This document shows, in pieces, positions 11,984-24,456 of a stretch of DNA of 64,000 nucleotides (positions are counted from its first letter, which is position 1; each line of letters opens with the position of its first letter). The notes under the pieces were generated by a model that searched no databases, was not told where the DNA came from, and saw nothing but the letters and a program-made list of their open reading frames with translations. The translations under genes were made by a program, and so were the position numbers. Origin of the DNA: Elymus sibiricus. Taxonomy: Eukaryota; Streptophyta; Magnoliopsida; Poales; Poaceae. The stretch covers positions 79,733,954-79,797,953 of the forward strand of contig CM077665.1 of assembly GCA_039707655.1 (NCBI GenBank), read 5' to 3'.

Positions 11984-12960
11984 CCTATAGGTTCATAGCA
12001 GTAGCTAGATGGCTTTCTCTCTCTTTTGATCTTCGATACAATGACCCCGTTTGAGATCTATTCGATTTAATCTTCTTTGCGGTGCGTTTGTTGGGATCCG
12101 ATGAATTGTGAGTTTATGATCAGAATTCTTCATTGAGTTATATAAGATCTTCTTTTAAATCTTTTAGATGTAAGTTCATAGCTATGTATGCTTTCTGATC
12201 TATTGCTTCTTCTTTGGCCAATTAGATGATTAGATCTTCAGAGGGAGTGATGCATAGTAGTGGGTTCAATCTTGCGGTGACTCTGTCCTGTGAAAAAGGG
12301 ATAAGGTCTCGCATTCTATTGTTGCCACTAAGGGGAAAATGATGGGTTTTATGAACGTAATACTTCGAGATGCACACTGGATAGCGGTCTTGGGATGGAT
12401 TAATAGTTGTAGACGTCAGTAAGTTTAACGGTCTACTTGTCACAGATGTAATTCCTATATTAGCTTATGTTATGGATGATCATCATAATTATTCGTTATT
12501 CTTTCAATTGCCCAACAGTAATTTTTATACCCATCATTGTTATGCTTTAAAGATAGATGCCACTATTGAACCTATGGCCCGCGGGTCTATCTTCTCATTA
12601 ATACAAACTTGTTACAGTTGCTATCCTATTTAATTTTTTATTTGTTTTGTTCTTTATTATCTTGCAAACTATTATCATACTTTTATCTGTTTTAATCTTG
12701 CAACTAGCAGGAAACAAGGGGATTGTCAACCCTCTTGTTTTTTGTTGGGTGGAAGCATCTGTAATAGTTGTGTGCAGGTGCTGCTAACATTGTTAGTGCG
12801 GTGCCTCCTACTGATTCGATTAAACCTTGGTTCTTAACTGATGGAAATACTTTCTGCTGTTGTGCTAGATCGCCCTTCCTCTTTGGAGAAATCCAACAAC
12901 TCCTGCGGGAGTAGCAACGGGCTTCCTGGACGACGAGTCACCCTCGGTAAAGTACTATCA
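11984..12960. repeat. Remnant of an older LTR retrotransposon LTR
   Basis: This sequence resembles the 3' half of a common Triticeae LTR. It has the stretches CCTATAGGTTCATAGCAG, TTCAATCTTGCGGTG, GCTGGATAGCGGTC-like, and a final segment with CCTTGGTTCTTAACTGA. The Angela-like element appears to have landed inside it. No coding sequence, boundaries or target duplication could be fixed. I recognise the sequence type but not the exact family. Confidence 0.45.
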
Positions 12961-14883
12961 TGCATTGCACAAGCTAGCATGTGACCAAAATGTAAATAAT
13001 ACATTGCAAAGATTGCATACAAGAGGTGTGGTTTGAGAGCAACCGTATGTATGACAATATGCATGAGATGTCATGAAATGATTATAAGATGAACATTAAG
13101 CATAACACAAAGTCATGACATATATAAATAACATAACATTGTAAGGTCATACAACCTTAAATAGTGGCTCACATCCACAAGGTATGATTATTAAACAAAA
13201 GTATCACAAGCCCAAATAAATACTAATAAGGAAAACGACGGCTTGAAATTTCTCAAATGCAACTACGCTTAAGTGAAAGTCGAAGGCAGGAGTGCGAGCA
13301 GGGTGAGACACCCCCCATCGCATCGCCCCTATGATATTCTTTTACTAGGTACTAGTAGTACGAGTAGTTTGTGCGTATTAAGTGCAAATGTTGTGACATG
13401 TTTGTCGTCGTATGTCTTTTTAATGCCAAATTAGTTAGGGCCCAATGCGGCAACCATCTAGCACAAAGGCCCAACATGGGAAAGCACAACTTGTTCCTTG
13501 ATTGAGATCGAGCGGTTAATTTCCAATTAATCTATCCTCCTTGTAATTTTGTTTGAGGGTCTGTATGACACTGCGCCGCCACCTCTTGTTTCTCGTCTCT
13601 TTCTGATTCCACCGTCTCGTACAAGGAAGACCGGGGCGCTCTACTCCACAGCGAGTGAATCAACCAGAGGCAACAATTGCTTGTGTGCTTCACCAGCACA
13701 TCAACAGATCAACTTCAACATTAACAGATTAATCAAGGTACGTCACTACTGAGTAGTAATCTTGGTGAATTTTTGTGATTCTTTCAAGATAATGGTTCCA
13801 TTCACTAACTCGTTAAGGCCAGATTCTAATTTAGAAATCTAATGTCGCTCCTGTCAAACAATTTAAATATGAAGAGAAAGAATACAACGATAATAGATTC
13901 ATTTTTCAAACATTCTTCTAGCTGAAACATTACTGAGAATGCAAATCCATTTATAGAAATGTAGCTTTTTTATTACCGAACATAAGTTGATATGCGTTCA
14001 TATAATTTCTATGTTTGAGACTATATTTCTTGGTGGTGTCTTTGAAACAATAGTTGTCCCCCCCCCCCCCCCCCCCCTCGTGTACAAATCTTGGCTTCAT
14101 CCCTGGCCTAAGTAGAACACCCTCCCCATTTGGCATCGGGACACCAAAAAGGAAAAAAGATGATGCTATAGCGTACCCTAGACACAAGGCGGGCCACTCT
14201 TAGCGTCATCCTGATCATCGGCAAAGCGCCAACTAGCCAGGGGGTTAGAGTACAATATGGCCATACTTTCCCGGTCCTATGATCCTGCCTGAATCCCCTC
14301 CCCCCAAGCAACCGTGTCGGTGTTCTTGTTGCACCGATACATCTTCCCTTTATTGATGTCCTCTATTCAGTGTCTCTGAATGGAGTGGCACATGTCGAAC
14401 AAGTTGTTGAAGGCACGAGCAAACGTCTTCTTATCCTTCTAGTTCAAGGTAGAAGATGATGTCATCATAGGTGCATTGACGTGAGGTGAGCTGTGGCAGA
14501 GCGGCTTGGCGTGTAATTAGTCATGTCCTTTGGCCTCGGATTGCGCACTCCCTTGGTGCCTTTGTACTCACAAGCATTTTAACTTCACAATTTAAAAAAT
14601 TGAAGGACCATTGTAGTTCACCAACAACTTTTGAATTTTCGAACACTTTTTAAATTTGTGAACATATTTGAAACTTTAACATTCTTGTTTAAAAATGTGA
14701 ACTTTTTTAAAACTCTTGTGAACACCTTTTTAAAAATCAATATTGTTTTTAATATGAAAACATTATGTAGAAAAAACTTAAGATTTCTTAAAATATCAAT
14801 ATTTTTAGAATCTGCACATTTTATAAACAAGGGAAGAAATAGAAAAGATGCATAAAATCCCCGAAAACATCGGTAAAAAGGTA
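12961..14883. other. Gene-free stretch, no element recognised
   Basis: No open frame with recognisable similarity. 13549-13752 has a short open frame followed by a GTACGT donor-like site and may be a decayed exon, but I see no homologue. A long poly-C tract (14057-14078) follows. The rest is unremarkable low-copy-looking sequence. Confidence 0.4.
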
Positions 14884-15041
14884 CCCCCTCCATTCCTAAA
14901 TATAAGACCTTATAGAGATTCCAATATAGACTATGTACGTAGAAAAGTGAGTGAATCAAGACTCTAAAATACGTCTATATACATATGTATGTAGTCTATA
15001 CTGAAATCTCTAAAAGATCTTATATTTATAAACGGATGGAG
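14884..15041. mobile_element. Stowaway MITE
   Basis: 158 bp with terminal inverted repeats CCCCTCCATTCCTAAATATAAG and its complement at the right end, flanked by TA at 14882-14883 and 15042-15043. This is the Stowaway (Tc1/mariner) pattern. It has no coding capacity. Confidence 0.85.
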
Positions 15042-15440
15042 TAGATAAAACAAGATTAAAAAATGAAAAAGCCCGGGGGGAAACCCTTCTAAAATATTAA
15101 TAAAAAAATAAACTAGAACTTTCCCAAACCGGAAACTGTATGCAGAATGAGTAACTAAATGGGCTCAATGGCTCGCTCACGCCGATGTCCATGTACGAAA
15201 GGTCAACATTTTATTGCTTTCTGCGACTATTGTTTTTCAAATATCGCTACATTTTGGGGCGAGCAAGCTGGACTGGCCGGACTACGGTAAAAAAATCCCT
15301 ACAAGTCCACTGAATTTCTGGAGTTCCTTCGACCAAATACTATTCGGCGCGTTATACACCAGTTACAAGCAATCTGGTATGCAGCGCACGCCCATAATGT
15401 TGAACTGCTCTGGTTTTTGCGTAGTTTCTTGCTGGTTTTG

Positions 15441-15521
15441 GGAAGCTTCTAGAAGCTTTCCACCAGGTTTGGGAAGCTTCTAGAAGCTTTCCACCAGGTT
15501 TGGGAAGCTTCTATAAGCTTC
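15441..15521. promoter_or_regulatory. Three tandem heat-shock-element-like units
   Basis: A 31-bp unit is repeated about 2.5 times. Each unit holds GAAGCTTCTAGAAGCTT, which matches the alternating nGAAnnTTCnnGAAn heat-shock-element pattern. GAA/TTC/GAA blocks fall at 15442-15454 and 15473-15485; the third unit, from 15504, has one GAA changed to TAA. The core AAGCTTCTAGAAGCTT is a perfect 16-bp palindrome. No gene is recognised nearby, so a regulatory role is only a sequence-based possibility; a simple palindromic minisatellite is the alternative. Confidence 0.4.
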
Positions 15522-18445
15522 CAACTACCTACTACTACTGCTGCTGCTGCTGCTGCTTTTTATTTTTTTTATTTTATGTGTACTTTCTATTTTTATATTT
15601 GTTCAATACTAATTCCTGCGAATTTTTAAAATTCATGAACTTTTAAAAATCCTAAATTTGTACAAATTCGAGAACTTTTTCCAAATTCATGGCATTTGGT
15701 AAATTAATATTTTAAAAAACTCGTGAAATCAGTTTCAGATTCTGATTTGATTTCTGAATTTTTGAATTTTTTAAAATTCATGTACTTTTGTCAAACTTTT
15801 GATCTTTTTAAAAATCATGTACTTTTTCCAAATTTGTGAATGTTTTTCATTTTTTCTGAACTTTTTCTCAAATAGTGCATGTACTTCTTTCCTCGAATCC
15901 GGGAACTTTTCTTGGATTTTGTGCATTTTTTTGAACTCAAGAAATTTTTTTACCTCACGATATTTTTTCAATTGTATAACGTTTTTCCAAATTCATGATT
16001 ATGTTTTTCAAAATCATGAACTACCATTAAATCTGTGAATTTTTTCTAAATTTATGAAATTTTTAATTCATAAAAAAACAGGAGTCGGTTTTTAAGTAAA
16101 CGAATATCTACTTGGGATTTTTTTCTGAACAAATAGCTAGTGAGGGAGCGAAGGGGGAAGGGGGGCGGGGCGTCGAACAAAGAAAAAAATAAATGGGCCT
16201 CCGCCCAGGTAAATGGCTTGTGACCACCTGCAGAGGAGACCGGCGCTACATGCGTAAATTAGGAAGTCTCTACCCTTTGTTCGTTTCTGAGAATGCTCCT
16301 TCTTTTGTTTTCACGGTTTTCTTCAGGTTATGTTGTTTTTCTTCCGGGATTTTTCTTTTCTTTTCTTTTCTACTTTGTCAATTATGAGTGTTAGTTTTTT
16401 ATAAATGAAATACTATTTAAATAAAAGGTGATGATATTTTTATGCACGATAAACATTTCTCCCAATACAAGGTAAACATTTTCAGAATATGCGACGAACA
16501 TTTGTTAACACAGGATGGACATATTTTCTAATACATGTACACAAGGATTTTATTTTAATACACAAATAATAAATTTTTTAAAGGTATTATTATAATTTTT
16601 GAAAATATTCGCAAATTTCCAACATTTTTCATGCAAATTCAGTAAATATACAGAAATAAAAAAAAATCAATGCGTTACAAATCCCACTCGGTAATTTGCA
16701 ACATTCGAACGAGGCCTCCAGCCCACGAAATACGTTATGTGGTTGTTCCTGTCTATCCCACACTTAAAACATAAGAAATACGCTATGTTGATCGCTTGTC
16801 GAGAAGACCTAGCTTTGCCGGAAGATCTCCTCCTACATAATGTTTGTTATTGTATGTGACTCAAAACAAGTGGTTCAATATATCAACGTGGGAATCAGTG
16901 GAAGATATGGGTAGGTGATGCGTGAATTCAGACTCCGGGCTGATAATTTCAACTGTAAAGATTTTTTTAAGGCCCAGCGGTTAATAATGACGCTCATAAT
17001 CTCGCTAGAATTTTGCTTTCCTTAGTCCAGGAACACCACATAACGTATTGAAGAAGTCCTTTCAGTGTTTTACGCTTCTTTCTTTCCATGCATTTTTTAA
17101 CGATTTTCATCATATATTTTTCTGTTTCTTCTTTTTATTTTAATTTTTTATTTCTATTTTCTCCAAATACATATCAACATTTCAATACTTGTTGTACATT
17201 TTTCGTATACATTTGAAACTCTTTTTATACAAGTTGAACATTTTAAATACATGATCTACATTTTTCTAGATACATTATAAATATTTTTAAAATACTCATT
17301 GACATTTTTCATTGATCAAATTGAACCTATTTTTGAATGGTGTTTTTTAACTAACAAGAACATTATTGTACATTGTATTTCCTGTTTTAAAAATGCAACA
17401 AACCTAATTTTGAAACATGTGATTTGTTCTAATATCACAAAGAAAAGGATCGTGAGAAACATTTTCCTAAAATTAGATGGACATTTGTTTACACGCTGTA
17501 AATATATTCTTTTAAAAAGTCATGAATATATTTTTGAATGCACGAATATTGTTTCACAAATATTATTAGAATGGTATGAAAATATTTCTTTAATATAATT
17601 CCATTTTAAAATGCCTAAATGTTTTCTAAATGTGCCAAAAAGATATATTTTTAAATGCAAAAGAAATCTTATTGTCATTAAAATTGTTTAGTGGGTCAAA
17701 CATTTTCCTAAAAACGCATGAAATTTTTTACACTCTATGTATACTTTTTAAGTGCATGATGGATAATTTTCAAAATATAAGTAACATAATGTTTAAAATA
17801 TTTCAAAATATAAAGGGAATTGTAAAAACAACTTAGCAAACAATTTTTTCAGAATTTAGAGAACAAACAATGAACGAACAGACGATTGAAAGAACGCTCC
17901 CGGAGAAGGGACACTCGCTCTCGCATCAAGCGTGGTATGTGTAGCTATTTGCCAGTACCAACGGCAAATAGTCACCACAGGGTCATTCGCACTGGGCTTG
18001 GCCATATCGCTGAACACACAGGCTTTTTCTTTCTGTTTCCTTTCTTTTTCGTCTTTGTTACTTCTGTACTTTTCTGTATTTTTTCCTGCATTCTGCTTCT
18101 TCTATTTTTTTCAAAAAATTACCCATTTCTAAAATGTTAAATACCTTTTAAAAAATTATTTGCTTCTCTTCGAAAAATGTTTGGAATTTCATTTTTTGTG
18201 TTTTAAACTATTAGGAATTAAATATTTTAAATAAAATTCAAAAAAAAACCACATTTTGAAAATTGTTCTCATTTTACAGAAATGTATATTTATTTTTCCC
18301 CATTATTTAAAAAAAATCTTTAAATTGAAAATTGTTGGCAATTTGACAAATTGTTCTCCTTTCCGAAAAATGTTCGCAAATTTAGAAAAAACAATTCATG
18401 TTTTACAAAATGACCATATTTTACAATAAGCGTAAGTTTAGATAA

Positions 18446-18448
<3 letters not shown>

Positions 18449-18521
<73 letters not shown>
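18449..18521. repeat. (AT)n microsatellite
   Basis: About 36 uninterrupted AT dinucleotides inside the AT-rich stretch. Confidence 0.95.
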
Positions 18522-18525
<4 letters not shown>

Positions 18526-19289
18526 CATATGTTTACTATTTGAAAAAATTCTCAGACTTTAAAAATTGTTGGCTTTTTCCTAAAAAGTTTGTAATACCAG
18601 TAAATTGTTTATAATTTCGAAATACTAGTTTTGAAATATATTCAGGTAAATGGGAACAAATTTTCTAATTCGGATTTTTTTCTGGCAAAATGATTTTTTT
18701 TAGAAACACGAACGTTGTGTTTGAATTGTTGAACTTCATTTGACATTTCGAACAAAATTTGGGAATGCAATAATTTTTTGAATTATGAAAATGTTATTTA
18801 AAAGTTGAATATTTACAAAAACTGGAAACAAAACTATAAAAATATATAACAGTTGAAAATGAAATAAAAACGAAAAAGAAAACATGAAAATCAGTGACTG
18901 GACAAAAAATGCCACGACCTGTACATTTTTTATTGGCAGGGCCTGTCGGTTGCAGCCTATGCGCGACAGCTCGACTATTTTATGCAGTTCGCGTCAGATA
19001 GGACCTCTCGTATGCCGCACCCGGTAGCAGCAAGGCAGGACCGGCGTTGCTCCACTTTTTCTCCTGTTCTGCATTGTTTCATGCCTAAATTGTCTGCTGT
19101 GTATCTTCTTGGTTCTGACTTCTGAACGATAAGAATGCCATTCAACGTTCATTAGCCAGTTTAAGGAGTGACGATGTTTTTCTCTTTTTTTTGCGGGTGG
19201 CGATGTTACTCCAGCTCTCGCCAAAGCGCATATTTGATGGTCACTGGATAATGGAATCTTGTATGTTTACCGTCTACTAGAGTCATATT

Positions 19290-19560
19290 TTTTTGCGGAT
19301 AATCACTTATATTACTCAAGCATCAACCGTACAATCCTTCTTACATAACTCAATGACTTTTTGGAGGCCAGAGCCTAACCAAACTACGGTTGTACTACCA
19401 GTTCTAGCAAATCTAGCTAGGAAATCGCTAACGCAATTCTGACCACGATTGATATGAGTAATACTGAGTCATACGAAGAGACTTCAAATGCATGATCTCC
19501 TGCACCAATGCCGCATAGACAGAAGTTTCTCTGAACCGGGTTTCACTATCAATCAAATGC
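19290..19560 (-). pseudogene. LINE 3'-end remnant (RNase H C-terminal region)
   Basis: The minus strand reads LVQEIMHLKSLRMTQ, then after stops a segment with LVRLWPPKSH. This matches the order at the C terminus of plant LINE RNase H domains (family knowledge), where LVQEIMHL precedes a W.GSGPPK-like segment. A short T-run at about 19289-19295 would be the poly(A) end. It is too short and broken to be functional. Confidence 0.5.
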
Positions 19561-19729
19561 GTAGTATAACGGAACAAAGAGAAACCAGCATCCATCTCAT
19601 CGTGACATTTACTGCAGAAAATGCAAAACAATCCCAAGTCCGTCTTCCCAACTTTGCTGAGGTCCAGCTGTTCCAATTGTCAACGTCCACACCGAGTGGG
19701 CATGCAATGCCTGGTTAGTCAACCACATA

Positions 19730-22700
19730 ATAAATAGGCACTAGATTATTGCGGCGTCCGTGTAACCAGACATGCGGCGACCAAATCGTGCGCCAGCCGC
19801 CGTTCTCGCTGTGTGCATCAAATCACATGTCACGGCAAGATTTTGACGAGGTTCCGTGGCCGACTGCGTCGAATCATTCAGCGGAGTCCTCTGTCGCCAT
19901 GTGATATGCTCATGGGAGTCTCGCCCAAAAATGCCACGCGAAATGAGCTGTACACGTTCAGATGGCGCGTGACAGGGGGGCTGATAGCTCGACATTGCGA
20001 GGGAACGATACGGCCGCCCCACGATCAGCCGTACGGGTTTCCCCGCCCAGCTGGTGGCACCCCATCCCGGTGTACGGTACGCACCAAACAGTCCAACAAA
20101 CGTCGCGATCCATTTCGGACGTGCCCGATCGCGCCAACAATTTGCGATCGCCTTCTTTCTTGTGTGGCTCATCGATCTCGATGGCCAATTCACTCATGGC
20201 TTGAAGCAATTTACTTAGGCTTATTATAAAAAGTTGTGTTCGAATTCGCCTCCTTGCTGCCGCTTCATGTCGTTTTTCGCGTGGACTTGCTTTCATCAAG
20301 AACTTGATGCTGGAACTGTGCAATGCCTCCGCTTCACCTCATTGGTAAACAAGATTTTGCTCGGAAAAAGGGTGGGACGGCCAAGCTGCGGGAAATCGCC
20401 AACTTTGTGACATGAGTTGTGCCTCTAGGCGCGTCCCTGGCTGGCAAACTATGCGTACCGCCATCGCTCAGATGGTTGGCGAGAGAGTCAACAGATAGCT
20501 CCACATCTTGGATGATACGGTCACATCATTATCACCAAAGATGTCCGTCCGTACACACCCGGCCCTCACTAACATACGTCACTGTCCGAATTAAACTCGT
20601 GCGTGGTTAAGAACTTGGCTTTTGAAACGAGCTTGCGTTAACGATTTGTTCTTTTCTTCCTTAACTCTACTTGCTACCTCGTTTTTCTTGTGTGGCAGCC
20701 GGAAGACGATTTCACAGTCCGAGCCCCCTAAAACGCTGCATGATTCAACCAGGGCCCACGAAATTTTATATCAAATGGTCTTATTCGAATTCGCAATTTC
20801 CTTGTCAAGCACATGGCATCCAGCTTAGGATCACTTTTATTTCATGTCATTTTCAGCTGAAGTTTATATGTACCGCAAACTTATCATTGCAATTACAGTA
20901 TATGATGTGTTGCATACATGCTTCTTGGCAAGACGGAGACGCGCGAACAACCCTACCGTGCGACCCTGACAGCGTGCGTGCATACCACATTGTCGGGAGC
21001 TTAGGCCATTGTCATGCAACACTGGCCACGCATAATTAAACACCCCTGGAATTAGGAGTTGAGAATGCAAAATAAAATACAGGTTTGGTCATTGACTTGC
21101 GTTGTTAATGAGCATGATACCGTTGACACTGCCTTTTCTTCCTTGAGAAATCAGCGGGCGGGCAGGCTACTCGCTAAATTATGAGAGGAAAGACACCAGT
21201 TTCTTATTGATGCTACCCCAGCTTTGCACATTTTAGTGAACCATTGCTGATTGGTGTTACTGCTGCACCACCGCCACCAAGCAAGCTAGTACTACAATAT
21301 TTTGGACTGAAGAATTCCATTTCGTAGCCATCCTCTCTGATAAAAGATATCCGCTCATCACCAACGGTCGCTGACGAGTTTACATCACATGGCCACATGT
21401 TACTCCGCACTATCCACTCCAGGTCCATGAAGGTGCAGTGCATGGATCCAGAATTACGCCATCCTCAAGTTCGTCAGCCCCATCACTCGATCACTGAACC
21501 TGCTTCTCAGCCCATCATCTCATCTCATCTCATCTCACCAGTTCAACCATGTGGGGATGCTCTGTGACCACAAGTTTGGTGCTTTCGACCTTTTTTCTGA
21601 ATGATTATCTTTACGGTTGTAAGTTTCAAAAAAGCAATTTACAGTTGTACAGTTCTCAGAATCCTGCATCACAGATAGAGCATTATCACTGAAAATGTCC
21701 AGCCGTACGTACACACACGCTGGCAAATGTGACAGTCCAAATAAAACACACATGGTTGTCAAATTTCTTTTTCAAAGCGTTTCACGTTGGCAATTTGTTA
21801 ATGTCTTCTTTGACTCCACATGGTTATCACACAGTCTGAGCTGACTGATTTCTGCACAATTCAATCATGGAGCGCAAGAACTTTCACATGTTGCTTCCAA
21901 CGGCGTCATTCGAATTTGCATCTTCATCGTCCACCACATGGGCATCCATCCTAGTATCACTTTTATTTCATGTCCTTTTCAGCTGAAGTTCATCTATATC
22001 GCAAACTAATCGTTGAAATGACAGAATATGCTTTTTCGCCAAGACGGGGACGCGCGAGCAACCCTAAGGTGCGTGCACACCACATTGTCGGGAGCTTTGG
22101 CCACACATTTTTGTAACACCCCTGGAATGGGAGTTGATAATGCAAAATAAAATGAGATGATTTGGTTATTGCCTTTCGTTGTTATATAATGAGCTTGATG
22201 CACCTTCTCTTTTTGAGAAATCGGCGGGTGAGCTGCTCGTTAAATTATAAGAGGAAGGACATCACTCTTTTATTGGAGCTGCTCCAGCTTTTCACATATC
22301 AGCGAACTTGCTGATTGGTTCACATGCATGACACCGCCAGGGTGGCCAATCAACTGATATTATAGACACCGTCACACCGAAGTCATGTACAGACAAACTG
22401 GAGAGTCTGTTGTTACTGCTGCATCACAAAGCTACAATATTTTCGACTGAAGAATTCGAATCTGGACCCTTTCTTTCCTTGCAAAAAAGAAAAGGAATAC
22501 GGACCCTTTTCGACTGAAGAAAAGGAGTAAAAGATAACCAATCATTCCCAACGGTGGCTGACGAGTTGCATGCAACACCTGGCCACATTTTACTTCCATA
22601 TAATGGAAAAATAACAGTATTTTGCGCCCATTATGTGAGGTGAGGTGTCAGACTGATGATAAGGACACATAGCTATAGGGCAGTACAACAATGATAGGGA

Positions 22701-23627
22701 TGCTGCAGTGCAAGAGGGACACCCCGCACACGATTTATGTTGGCATGGACAACCCTAATCTTAACCTAATGTTGATTGATGATGATCGGTGGCCACAAGT
22801 TTGGTGTTTTCGTCCTTTTTCTTTTCTGAATGACCGTCTTTGGTTTCGCGTCCACAACACACGGGTCGCATTCCTCCTCCTCGTGTCATGCCCGGATGAT
22901 TCCGCGTGTCTCGTCGGTCTGTCCGATCGATCGCGGTCGCGGCAGGCGCCGGCGCGCACGGCACCGAGCCGATGAACTTCATCCTTATCCCGGCGGCATG
23001 GCGCATGGCCGAGACCGACCGTCACGGTAGCGACGCGCGGGTGCCACCGTCTCCGTCCGGCCACGCGCGTCGCAGGCGGGCACCCTGTACGCCGTCCCGA
23101 ACCTGCTACCGCCGAGCTGTTCACGCGTGAACGGAGGAATCTCGACGCCGGTACGGGAGAATCCGGGGGCGCGTCTCACGCGGGCGACGGTGGGAGCGGC
23201 GGGTAGGTCAATGGTTTCGGCAGCAAGCTGTAAACTCGAGAGCACGCGTGCATGCCCGGTGCCCCCGACGACCGGACGGGGACGGACGTCGCGTAGCAAG
23301 TTGCAACCTCGAGGTTCGAAAATGATACGGCCGCCGCGTTATCGCTATCACGGAGAACAGCCTAGCCGTAGGGCTCGTCCATGCTTGCTGGTAAACGTTC
23401 GTATGGTGCACATTTGACACAAGTCACCATCCAAATTAAACACCCATGCTTATAACAAGACCAACGAAAGGAAAAGAAAAGAAAAACAGATAAATTCGCT
23501 GTTGGAAGTTCGAAAGAACAAATCTCCACACGCGCCCGCGGCGATGGCATGCCGGCATCGGCATGGCACGGCACGGCAAAGCGAGGCGATATGATATTCC
23601 CGACACGGCTCGCACTCGGAAGCCGTT
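19730..23627. repeat. Ancient diverged repeat array, copies 1-3 (and a partial copy)
   Basis: A module of roughly 0.7-1 kb recurs with conserved anchors in fixed order. The anchors are CACAAGTTTGGTG plus TGAATGA (21568, 22793), GTCC-CCGTACG (20540, 21694), CACATGG-CATCCA plus TTTTCAGCTGAAG (20811, 21936), CGCAAACT plus AATATG-like (20874, 21999), GACGG-GACGCGCGA (20935, 22046), and GAGAAATC-GCGGG (21145, 22210). Copies run about 20450-21180, 21560-22230 and 22600-23470; a partial match begins near 19960. Divergence is high, so the duplication is old. The third copy leads directly into the 3' flank of a truncated CIPK. No coding sequence is recognised in the module. Confidence 0.6.
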
Positions 23628-24150
23628 TCACACTGTCCGAGGCTTCACGGCCGGCTCGAGCCAATCGTTCCAGAACGTGGCGGCCTCCGCGCCATGACCC
23701 TTCACGACCTCCACCACCGACACCGCGTCGGCGATCCTGAACACGGTCACCTTGGCAACAATGCCGTCGGACACCGCCTCCACGTACACCGGCCCGGCAC
23801 GGTTCTTCCCTTCCCTCCTCACGCGGTGCCCTCGCTTCTTCCCGGCGTCCTCGACCCGGGCCAACACGGCCGCAACCGGCTCACCGACGAACATCCGGCC
23901 CGTGCCCGGCCCGGTGCCGAACAGCCCGGAGAGGTCCGAGCCGGGCGAGAATGCTAGGATGTCGAACGCGGTCATGGCCCGGGCCATGTCCTCCTCGAAC
24001 TCCGTCTTGAACCACGCCTCCTCCTTGTGGCCGCGCATCAGTTGCTCCTGCTCGCCTCCGTCGCTCCCGCCGTGGCAAAACCAGGGGTGCTCCATGATGC
24101 CGTCTGTGTCAATGCGCGTGGCCAGGTTGGGGTCGTGGATGCAGCGTAGC
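23628..24150 (-). pseudogene. 5'-truncated CIPK duplicate (C-terminal regulatory half)
   Basis: The minus-strand frame is open from the last kinase residues (DPNLATRID, then EHPWF) through the NAF/FISL-type motif TAFDILAFSPGSDLSGLF and the phosphatase-interaction region to the same stop as the intact gene at 43238-44557. The catalytic domain is missing and similarity stops near 24150 in unrelated sequence. About 170 codons survive, with scattered substitutions (for example GTGPGTGRMF versus GAGPGTERVF). The downstream flank, 23470-23627, also matches the 3' flank of the intact gene, so this came from DNA-level duplication, not retroposition. It cannot encode an active kinase; expression is not excluded. 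Confidence 0.8.
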
Positions 24151-24184
24151 GTAGCATAGCGGGCGATGCCATAGCTTTCCACCT

Positions 24185-24456
24185 ATGCCCTCTCCCAAGA
24201 ATCATGGTCTTTGGCCAAGCGTCAACCTAGGGCAACCCACCTAAGTAGTTGCCTAAAACTTCGGAAGATCCATATTTGAACAAATTATGTGTGTGGACTC
24301 CAACCTCTTATAAAGTTGGCATTCCCTACAGTTTGGCCATCCCACTTTTTTAGACGATCCATTAACCAAATATAGGTTTTGATGACAAACCATGTGAAAA
24401 ATTGCACTTGGGTGGTTCCAAATGGCTTGCCATGTGGTGATGGAAGAGGCACTCAC
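24185..24456 (-). pseudogene. LINE fragment (zinc-binding zf-RVT region)
   Basis: The minus strand reads GWPNCRECQLYKRLES, matching the zf-RVT zinc-finger pattern RGW-NC--CPLC-R-E of plant LINEs; the LINE at 28428-29213 has GWENCGLCPLCRRESE. One cysteine of the pattern is replaced by Tyr. It abuts the point where the CIPK pseudogene is cut off, so a LINE insertion or rearrangement may have made that truncation. Confidence 0.45.

Larger units (their letters stand above)
15042..19290. other. AT-rich gene-free stretch
   Basis: Dominated by variants of short motifs such as TTTTTCAAATTCATGAAC, long A and T runs, and two short low-AT islands (16190-16260 and 16690-16860). No open frame has recognisable protein similarity. 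Many open frames are Phe/Ile/Lys-rich products of base composition. A CTG/CTA triplet microsatellite lies at about 15529-15558. It may be the decayed interior of a transposon, but no termini were found. Confidence 0.4.

Noticed and set aside
13549..13752. Possible host exon with donor-like end
   Set aside because: Only a short open frame and a GTACGT site; no partner exon or similarity found, so it was left as unassigned.
14481..14560. Possible tRNA gene (GTGGCAGAGCGG stretch)
   Set aside because: No acceptor-stem pairing, anticodon arm or T-loop consensus could be built around it.
14618..18140. Many Phe/Lys/Ile-rich open frames in AT-rich DNA
   Set aside because: Composition-driven frames with repeated FFKFM/ILNFF-like words on both strands; no domain.
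19741..20323. Overlapping open frames of 120-150 codons on both strands
   Set aside because: They lie in the diverged repeat array, have no recognised domain, and the frames are not kept in the other copies.
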